A stretch of DNA of 64,000 nucleotides from Ashinkailepas kermadecensis (taxonomy: Eukaryota > Arthropoda > Thecostraca > Neolepadidae), in the NCBI GenBank assembly GCA_034440615.1, contig JAOTOM010004569.1, positions 1-64,000 of the forward strand. Direction: 5' to 3'. Below are positions 57,590 through 64,000 of this stretch, piece by piece; positions within the stretch are counted from its first letter, which is position 1, and each line of letters opens with the position of its first letter. The position numbers and the translations under genes are program-made. The notes beneath the pieces are model-generated. The model was not told the origin of the DNA, made no database searches, and saw nothing but the letters and a program-made list of their open reading frames with translations.

Positions 57590-60500
57590 CTGTCGACGTC
57601 GGACGCACGGCTCAGCAATGTCGGAGAGCAGGAGCCGCCGAGAAACGTGGCACGTGACAACACGCAGAACGACGTCACCAAGGACGGTCAGAGGCAAAGC
57701 CACACCAACTCAGCTATTTGGCGGTGGTTTGAGGCTTCAGAGCGTACGACAGAAAGCCCACTTCCACCCATACAAAAGCGCATCATTAGCTGGCTGCAGA
57801 GACAAACGCCAGCAACGCTAGGCAAGGACGACACCCGCATTCCGCAATTCGTCGGCACGGACCCTAGCTGTTTACCAACATGGGGGCGTCACAAACGACA
57901 GCCTCGGGACGACACGAGCCGAGCGGTGCACGACGCTCGTCCGCCCACGCCACGCGACCCACCTTGATGGTCATGAGTTTCCTGGTGTCGTGTTCCGGCT
58001 CGGCGGTCCACTTGAGGAACGTGGCCACGTCCTTGGCCAGCTGGCTGCGGGTGGCCGGCGTGCCGTCCTCGTACTCGATGATCTGTCGGCAGGCGCGTCG
58101 GTAGGTCAGTGGTTAAGCCGGGCGTCTGGCACGCCAGAGGTGCGCGGTTCGATTCCACGCGGTGCCCGCCCCTCCTGCCAGGGTGAGAGGCGGGCGACGC
58201 CATATCACCTCGGCTGCTGAATGCGTCGTACAGCCACAACCAACCAATGGTCTGTCGGCAGGCGCGCCGCACACACGTCACACGTCACAGCGAACCCGGC
58301 ACACCGCCGCACGACATGGCAACGCGAGCCGGCATCGCGCGCCACCACGACACACACACGTCACACGTCACAGCGAACCCGGCACACCGCCGCACGACAT
58401 GGCAACGCGAGCCGGCATCGCGCGCCACCACAATACACACACGTCACACGTCACAGCGAACCCGGCACACCGCCGCACGACATGGCAACGCGAGCCGGCA
58501 TCGCGCGCCACCACAATACACACACGTCACACGTCACAGCGAACCCGGCACACCGCCGCACGACATGGCAACGCGAGCCGGCATCGCGCGCCACCACAAC
58601 ACACACACGCGACACGCCACACAGCCGGCGCGCACGACAGTGCACGTGAGAGTCTGGTGCCCGCCGCGTGCACGGGATCCCAACACCGGCTACAGCCATG
58701 GTAAAGACAGAACAAGCGCCGAACCCGCTCCACCGGGCGGGCTGCAAAATCGCTTGCGTCATCGGACAGCAGCACGTGAGAGAAATGCCGGCCGGCGTTC
58801 ACTCATTGGAGGCCGCGACGGCGGCGGTACTCGCCTCGCTGTAGAGCGCCTGCGCCATGCTAATGGCGCCGCCCGGGAAGTAGGGGTTGTAGTACTGGCC
58901 GTCCTGCAGCTTGACGCCGGCCGGCGGATCGCAGTAGCCGGTCAGCAGGTGGAACAGGTAGTCCTGGCGGTCAGCGCAGGTCAGCGCAGGTCAGGTCAGG
59001 TCATCCGACGGCACCGGCCATGTCCGCAGCGATCATACGAGGTCACCGGTCATGTCGGTAGCAGTCACACGAGGTCACCGGTCATGTCGGCAGGAGTCAC
59101 ACGAGGTCACCGGTCATGTCGGTAGCAGTCACACGAGGTCACCGGTCATGTCGGTAGCAGTCACACGAGGTCACCGGTCATGTCGGCAGCAGTCACACGA
59201 GGTCACCGGTCATGTCGGTAGCAGTCACACGAGGTCACCGGTCATGTCGGTAGCAGTCACACGAGGTCACCGGTCATGTCGGCAGAAGTCACACGAGGTC
59301 ACCGGTCATACCGGCAGGAGTCGCCTCATGTCATTGTCAGTTGGCCGTCCGGTGTAAACTAAAATGTTCAATTCCTGGATCAATGACGCAAACACGAGTG
59401 CCCATTTACATAAACATCACAGTAAAAAAAATGAAAAATTGTACACCTTATTATCATGCAATTGAAGGTTTGTGCAACATGTGGGACTACCAATGAAGGA
59501 GACAGATGTCAACTGCATTGTGCTACTCTGAACTTCTTTCATTCGCAACCCATGTGAATCTCGAAATACGTAAATACTATGACACATATTCGAGCTAACA
59601 AGCATACACTTCCCCAGTCATACGTCTCCTTGCATTCAATTTCCGAATTTGGCCAGACTGATCCAGAAGCGGCCGGCACGCACAGAGGGCAGCACCAGTG
59701 ACACCAGCAGTCCGCCTGGGGCCTCCGCCGCGTCCGACATACCCTCCACAGAGGGCAGCACCAGTGACACCAGCAGTCCGCCTGGGGCCTCCGCCGCGTC
59801 CGACATACCCTCCAGAGGGCAGCACCAGTGACGCCAGCAGTCCGCCTGGGGCCTCCGCCGCGTCCGACATACCCTCCAGGGGCAGCACCAGTGACACCAG
59901 CAGTCCGCCTGGGGCCTCAGCCGCGTCCGACATACCCTCCAGAGGGCAGCACCAGTGACACCAGCAGTCCGCCTGGGGCCTCCGCCACGTCCGACATACC
60001 CTCCAGAGGGCAGCACCAGTGACACCAGCAGTCCGCCTGGGGCCTCCGCCGCGTCCGACATACCCTCCACAGAGGGCAGCACCAGTGACACCAGCAGTCC
60101 GCCTGGGGCCTCCGCCGCGTCCGACATACCCTCCAGAGGGCAGCACCAGTGACACCAGCAGTCCGCCTGGGGCCTCCGCCACGTCCGACATACCCTCCAC
60201 AGAGGGCAGCACCAGTGACGCCAGCAGTCCGCCTGGGGCCTCCGCCGCGTCCGACGTGCCCTCCCACGCAGGTCTCATCACCACACCACCTGACACACAT
60301 ACCTGTGTCCCAACCTCAGGACTCAAGGACACTACCTGACCCCAGAGACTGCCACTGCCACGAGGTCATGACCTACCCCACCGACCTTGCCACCATCAAG
60401 CCATGATCTGACCAGTGTTGGAAAAAATATCCCCATCTCGCTATATTACACCAAGGATAACACTCAAAATGTTCCGGTATTTAATAAGCTACTCATATGT

Positions 60501-63477
60501 ACATCCTACCTCCTATTAATATACTATGCTGTTATCAGCAATTAAGCACATTAGCAAGCAGGTAGCCATTAGCTGGTGTGGCTTTATTTTATGATAAATA
60601 TGCAATGCAGACTGTGTAGCAAAGTGATAGTTCTGCCCGAACTTTAGACTCTGCAACCAGAACCCCAAACCGAAAATCCAACTGCGGACCTGATTTGGCA
60701 TCCACGCCGTGAAGACCTGCCTTGCCACCACAACACGACCGGGATCTGAAGTCTAATCCACCATGACCTCGGCACCACGATGCAGCCAGAGTCTGAAGGC
60801 TGATCCCACCATGCTGGGATCTGACTCCATGGCCTGCCCATAAGACAGGACTGGATTTTCGGAGTGGACTCTGGAGGCTGGAATGTGCAATTTAGCAACT
60901 CTGATAAATACATTGGATGCCATTTATAACAGAACCAAATCAATACACACAATAAGTTGACTTGGCTCCCTTGGCATTCACTGCTGAAATACATGTGGTA
61001 CCCTAACACAAAAATAATGTATTGCCATCAAAATGAATAAATCATCATATATTCAGTGAATAACTTACCTGGGCACCGTAAGTAAGAAAACCCATGAACT
61101 TCAATCCCAGGAACTAGTCCAAACTGCATGCCGGGACCTGACCACCATGTTTTATTCGTGTCGCATCTTCAGGTGACCAATGCCTTGTGACCTGACCTCA
61201 GGTCACGACCGGACCCACCTCCCCGCCGTGTCTAGCGATGGTGATGTACGTGAGGTCCGGAGGCAGGGAGCCGTTGTTCGCCGCTCGCGCCGCCTCGTCG
61301 TTGGCATACGGCCGCGGGAAGTAGTCGGACAGCTTGCCGGGCCGCTGGAACATGTCGCCCGCGTCGTTCGGCCCGTCTGTCACCTGGCGACGTCGGAGCA
61401 GATCAGATCAGGTCAGGTCAGGTCAGATCAAATCATGTTTGTTTGTTTTTGGGTGGTTCACGACACACCTTATACACATTCACGGCTAATGGCGCCGCCC
61501 ACACAGCTTGGCCGGTGGGCCGCAGGATTGGGAAATGTCCCGAGCGGCGCGAGTGTCGAATTCGGGACCTTGATCAGATCATGTCGTTGGCTAACAAATA
61601 CACCAGGGTGAAAGGCGGTACAAGTTAGCTTAGTTCGGTGCACTACACTATCATCCGCATGACTCATCATGACCTGTGTGCGTGTGCGTGTTGAATTTGA
61701 CCGGCCTGCCACGTGTTGGTGATATCGGCTTTTGCTGTGGGTGTGGTGGTGTACGGCTGAGAGGTAGGATAAGGTGGTGCAAGGAATATTGGGGAATAGT
61801 AGAGTTGATTTGAAGAGAGTCGACGGGAAGCGTAGTTGAATGTCTTGAAGACAGATGAGTGGAGATGAGTAGAGCTAAGAGGAGTTGCAGTAGATGTGGA
61901 GTTGTAGAGCTGTTTTCTACTTGATTTCTTGTGGATTAAAGGCAGGATGTATACAATTACAAAATTATATCTGTAAATGTAAACAAAATTATATCTGTTC
62001 AACGAACAGAATACATGAAATACAATCGAAACTGAAGCCTGCTAAAGCAGACGTCTCACAGGGTTCAATACTGGACCCTCATATTTATTCTTCACATGAA
62101 TGGTTTATCTCTTAAAGACAAATTCTACCCTTTGGAGATGATGCAGCTATCTCATTTGTAGGCAAAACTGTATGTTATTTATAACATTACATAGGTGACG
62201 TTCTTCCCAAAATTATAAACTGGTTTTCTTCAAACTGATTGTATTTAATATATCAAAAACTAACCACCAATTATACTCGAGGACCTCCCGTAACAACTAG
62301 ATATTAGAGCCAATAACCATCTGCTTTTAAGGAAAAACAGAATGCAATAACAATATTAGCACTGATACTTCTTCACCAAGTATTTAGGAATTCTGGTGGG
62401 TGAAAATATGAAATGTATAAGTAACATTGCCTCACTTCTTCAAAAATCAGTAGCATTATTGGAGTAATTGCAAAGGTTAGTTGTTTCCTCTCATTGTGAC
62501 CTACTTCTGTTATACAAATTACTAGTCCTTCCTTACTTAAAACATTGTGCTGTTGTCTGGGGTAGTAATTACAGGACAAGTTATTTGAACTAAAAAACGA
62601 ATAATTATGATGGTCGATAAAAAACATACCTGTATGCATCTTCAATTCTTCTTCGAGCATAAGTTGCATAAATTCACGGATATGCTTGCTGAACAATGCA
62701 TATTTATCTTGCTTAGCTCTCTTATCCAAAATTCATTATGACCTGTCTTAGCAATTTTTTAACCAAGAGTATAAAGAACATCATAACCACCCAACTCAGG
62801 TTCCATTCTCATCCGCAAACAATAGGTATTTATATTATCATGCGTAGCGCCAAAAGCATAGCACAAAATTATTGCCAATTTATTCAGGAACATAGATGAA
62901 GTCGCACAAAACAAAGCAACCCCCAAAAAGCATGTGAGGAAGTATGTTGTGATCAACATCGAGGACTTGGTGTGACCTAATGAACATAGGATGGCCAGTA
63001 GTAGCAATAATTTGTACTGTCCACTGCCTGTTGTTCAGTTATTGCCTTCTTCTTTGCGGTTGTGTGCTCTCTCGTCTCTTTTCCTATTTTCTTTTCTCAG
63101 TTTTCGTGTTCCTCCACCGTTTTGTTGTGCTTAGTGTAGCTGCCACTATATTTTGATAATGCATTGCTGTACGATAGTTATTGTACGACAGTTATTTCGC
63201 CACACTAATACCCTAACATGGCCAGTTCCGGGACCCTGGCTGGTGGTACCAGCTTGGCTATCTGTTGGCTTGTCTCGGAACGTACACCTTACTAATTCTG
63301 GCGGCGGGCCCTCCTTGCAAAAAACCGGATGGCAGGGCACTCACCATGATTTCCTGGGCCTCGTTCTTGGCCTCGTCTTCGGTGTGGGTTATGCCGACCA
63401 GGTTGCGGTAGGCCACGTACTGCAGACTGTGGCAGGCGGCACACACCTGCTTGTACACCTCGTAGCCGCGCCGGACG
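57485..63477 (-). CDS. CYC1: Cytochrome c1 (complex III), 5'-incomplete, five exons
   Basis: Cytochrome c1 carries electrons from the Rieske protein to cytochrome c in the inner mitochondrial membrane. The coding segments join as 63477-63345, 61383-61219, 58963-58835, 58082-57963 and 57589-57485. Together they give 216 residues and a stop, with no frame break. Visible family marks are [10 protein letters not shown], the haem-binding [51 protein letters not shown], the [11 protein letters not shown] segment with the expected Met haem ligand, [15 protein letters not shown], and a C-terminal membrane anchor followed by basic residues. The mitochondrial presequence and about 90 N-terminal residues expected for the family are missing. 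The first visible exon begins with the third base of a split codon, so an upstream exon must exist. Introns are 1961, 2255, 752 and 373 bp, all phase 0. No minus-strand AATAAA was found soon after the stop. Family identity is very secure from motif order; exon ends are read from splice consensus and family alignment. Confidence 0.96.
57963..58082 (-). CDS. CYC1: CYC1 exon, pre-anchor region
   Basis: Forty codons starting [11 protein letters not shown] and holding [11 protein letters not shown] and AEPEHD, ending TIK. The donor is AAG|gtgggt. The acceptor cctgccgacag|ATC lies inside a 16-bp direct repeat made by a SINE insertion immediately upstream, so the same acceptor occurs again 169 bp away. 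Confidence 0.95.
58098..58250 (+). mobile_element. tRNA-derived SINE, family C, copy 2, at a CYC1 splice site
   Basis: The head has GGTCAGTGGTTAAG (A box) and GCGGTTCGATTCC (B box). The body contains gtgagaggcgggcgacgcca and the tail is caaccaaccaatgg. The 16-bp direct repeat TCTGTCGGCAGGCGCG flanks it exactly at 58082-58097 and 58251-58266. It lies antisense in the CYC1 intron, with its head next to the exon. Confidence 0.93.
58267..58612. repeat. Intronic minisatellite, 83-bp unit, 4 copies
   Basis: Units share cacgtcacacgtcacagcga, cccggcacaccgccgcacg and gagccggcatcgcgcgccac, nearly identical. It lies within the 752-bp CYC1 intron. Confidence 0.96.
58835..58963 (-). CDS. CYC1: CYC1 exon with the axial Met, followed by a GC donor
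   Basis: Forty-three codons. It begins [17 protein letters not shown] and includes GGAISMAQ, whose Met (residue 36 of the exon) corresponds to the second haem iron ligand. It ends at LYSE. The acceptor is gaccgccag|GAC. The donor reads GAG|gcgagt, so this intron is GC-AG. The nearest GT would add four bases and shift the frame, and the nearest in-frame GT would add five codons in a poor context. The GC donor gives the family length. Confidence 0.94.
59030..59322. repeat. Intronic minisatellite, 32-bp unit, about 9 copies
   Basis: Units share gtcacacgaggtcaccggtc then atgtcggtagca, with ggtagc/ggcagc/ggcagg variants. It lies in the 2255-bp CYC1 intron. Confidence 0.96.
59690..60262. repeat. 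Intronic minisatellite, 63-66-bp unit, 9 copies
   Basis: Units share gagggcagcaccagtgacac, cagcagtccgcctggggcct and cgcgtccgacataccctcc. Length varies only at the junction (cca/ccaca/ccagg). Long open frames here are intronic and repeat-driven. Confidence 0.97.
60263..61218. other. CYC1 intron sequence, nothing further recognised
   Basis: AT-richer unique DNA; short frames without family resemblance. Confidence 0.5.
61219..61383 (-). CDS. CYC1: CYC1 exon, central domain
   Basis: Fifty-five codons, phase 0 at both ends. It carries [20 protein letters not shown] and the highly conserved EAARAANNG and LPPDLTYI segments, ending at ARHGGE. The acceptor is gacgtcgccag|GTG and the donor GGGGAG|gtgggt. 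The join to the next exon (GGE followed by DY) matches the family sequence exactly in register. Confidence 0.96.
61439..61571 (-). mobile_element. SINE family B, 5'-truncated, in a CYC1 intron
   Basis: Read on the minus strand it starts at the B-box half (ggtcccgaattcgacactcg), continues gtgggcggcgccattagccg and ends in cacccaaaaacaaacaaaca. Direct repeats GATCAAATCATGT and GATCAGATCATGT flank it (61426-61438 and 61572-61584), one mismatch. Confidence 0.88.
62020..62760 (+). pseudogene. LINE reverse transcriptase fossil (Jockey/CR1-like) in a CYC1 intron
   Basis: With interspersed stops, the plus strand reads VSQGSILDP, then [10 protein letters not shown] in the place of the catalytic F-x-DD block, then [26 protein letters not shown] and [15 protein letters not shown]. 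That order is the C-terminal half of non-LTR reverse transcriptases. Several stops and frame changes make it non-functional. Orientation is antisense to CYC1. No intact 5' part or 3' end is seen. Confidence 0.85.
62761..63344. other. CYC1 intron sequence, nothing further recognised
   Basis: AT-rich unique DNA between the LINE fossil and the haem-site exon. Confidence 0.45.
63345..63477 (-). CDS. CYC1: CYC1 exon with the haem c attachment site
   Basis: This exon codes for 44 full codons after one base of a split codon. It holds the CXXCH motif (CAACH, residues 12-16 of the exon) whose two Cys bind haem covalently and whose His is one axial ligand, then [13 protein letters not shown]. The acceptor reads ttggcacag|C and the donor reads atcatg|gtgagt. 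A CTGAC branchpoint-like motif lies about 20 bases before the acceptor. Confidence 0.96.
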
Positions 63478-63896
63478 CTGTGCCAACACGACCCGGTCAG
63501 TGGCGGGCACACGACCGGCCCACCAGCAGGCCAACTGGCACTGCCCTCGTGTCGCCGCCCACACTTCATACAGTCACTCAAGATGTCTATAAAATGAAAC
63601 TATAAAATGCGCTATACTATAAAGACTATAAATTGCAAATCACAACCAATATGGCTGCTATGTTATCACGAATAGGCACACACAGCTCACACTGGCCATC
63701 GATACTAATTGATCGGCTTGCTTCGAACTTGAAACATATGACAACACACACGAAAACAAATACAACATGAGAACAGACAGGCGTGGAACACGACACTTTA
63801 AAATTACCACCGAGCAACTGGCAGACGCGGGATTGTACGTCCAGCTTTCACACGCGGCAGCACACTCAACAGTAGTTGTCCGGACTAGGTGCGAGG
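63478..63896. other. Region upstream of the first visible CYC1 exon
   Basis: The missing N-terminal CYC1 exon (expected to end shortly before an RRGY-type start, phase 2 donor) was looked for here on the minus strand and not found. It is either intron or 5' region. Confidence 0.5.
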
Positions 63897-64000
63897 ATGG
63901 CGCGAAGTGTAATGAAGGCAGCGGCTCCGACCAGGGGACGATACTGCACCGTCGTGCACCAGGCTCAATACGTGGCGCTGCGCTTGCATTCGCTGGGAAA
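63897..64000 (+). CDS. Possible start of a divergent gene, running off the window
   Basis: An ATG with A at -3 and G at +4 opens a frame that stays open to the window end (at least 34 codons, starting MARSVMKAAAPTRGRY). An in-frame TAG lies 24 bases before the ATG. The start is rich in Arg and Ala and has no acidic residues, as in a mitochondrial presequence. I do not recognise the protein. It points away from CYC1. It may be chance. Confidence 0.2.
   Translation, partial: MARSVMKAAAPTRGRYCTVVHQAQYVALRLHSLG

Noticed and set aside
59595..60339. Gly/Ala-rich open frames of up to 245 codons
   Set aside because: They lie wholly in a CYC1 intron and follow the 63-66-bp repeat.
62373..62729. Minus-strand open frame of 118 codons as a gene
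   Set aside because: It is the antisense shadow of a plus-strand reverse transcriptase fossil.

Overview
The window is metazoan nuclear DNA, probably from an invertebrate and possibly an arthropod. The evidence is a spliced cytochrome c1 gene, several short tRNA-derived retroposons (SINEs) with internal pol III boxes, a decayed LINE reverse transcriptase, TA-flanked and TIR-bearing DNA elements, and no bacterial operon or ribosome-binding-site structure. The species call is an inference from the look of cytochrome c1 and was not tested.

Only one gene can be called with confidence: CYC1 (cytochrome c1 of respiratory complex III). It lies on the minus strand between 63477 and 57485 in five exons. 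The presequence and N-terminal part lie upstream, beyond the window edge or unrecognised. Each exon joins the next in frame and the joined product matches the family from just before the CXXCH haem site to the C-terminal anchor. One intron has a GC donor. One 3' splice site lies inside the target-site duplication of a SINE, so the acceptor sequence is present twice. The introns carry three minisatellites, two SINEs and a LINE fossil.

From 0.7 to 30 kb the window is mostly tandem repeats: about 25 unrelated minisatellite families with units from 14 to 65 bp, separated by GC- and CpG-rich islands and short unique stretches. The largest are a 63-bp array (3464-6740), a 57-61-bp array (18537-21440), a 30-bp array (12908-13735), a 21-bp array (10716-11355) and a nearly perfect 20-bp array (26641-27108). 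Many give long open frames on both strands only because the unit is free of stop codons or is a multiple of 3. I do not call these genes.

From 30 to 41 kb the sequence is AT-richer and full of mobile-element debris: at least four SINE copies, a minisatellite invaded by a SINE that was itself invaded by another SINE, a 1.7-kb inverted repeat, a TIR element and a long (TA)n tract. From 41 to 50 kb minisatellites return. From 50 to 57 kb there is a TA-flanked MITE, degenerate repeats of about 30 bp, a satellite of roughly 150-200 bp between two copies of a dispersed module, and unique DNA.

I found no CRISPR, phage, operon or evident new gene system. The most informative structures are the SINE-duplicated splice acceptor in CYC1, the layered insertions near 34 kb and the directional variant patterns inside the large arrays.
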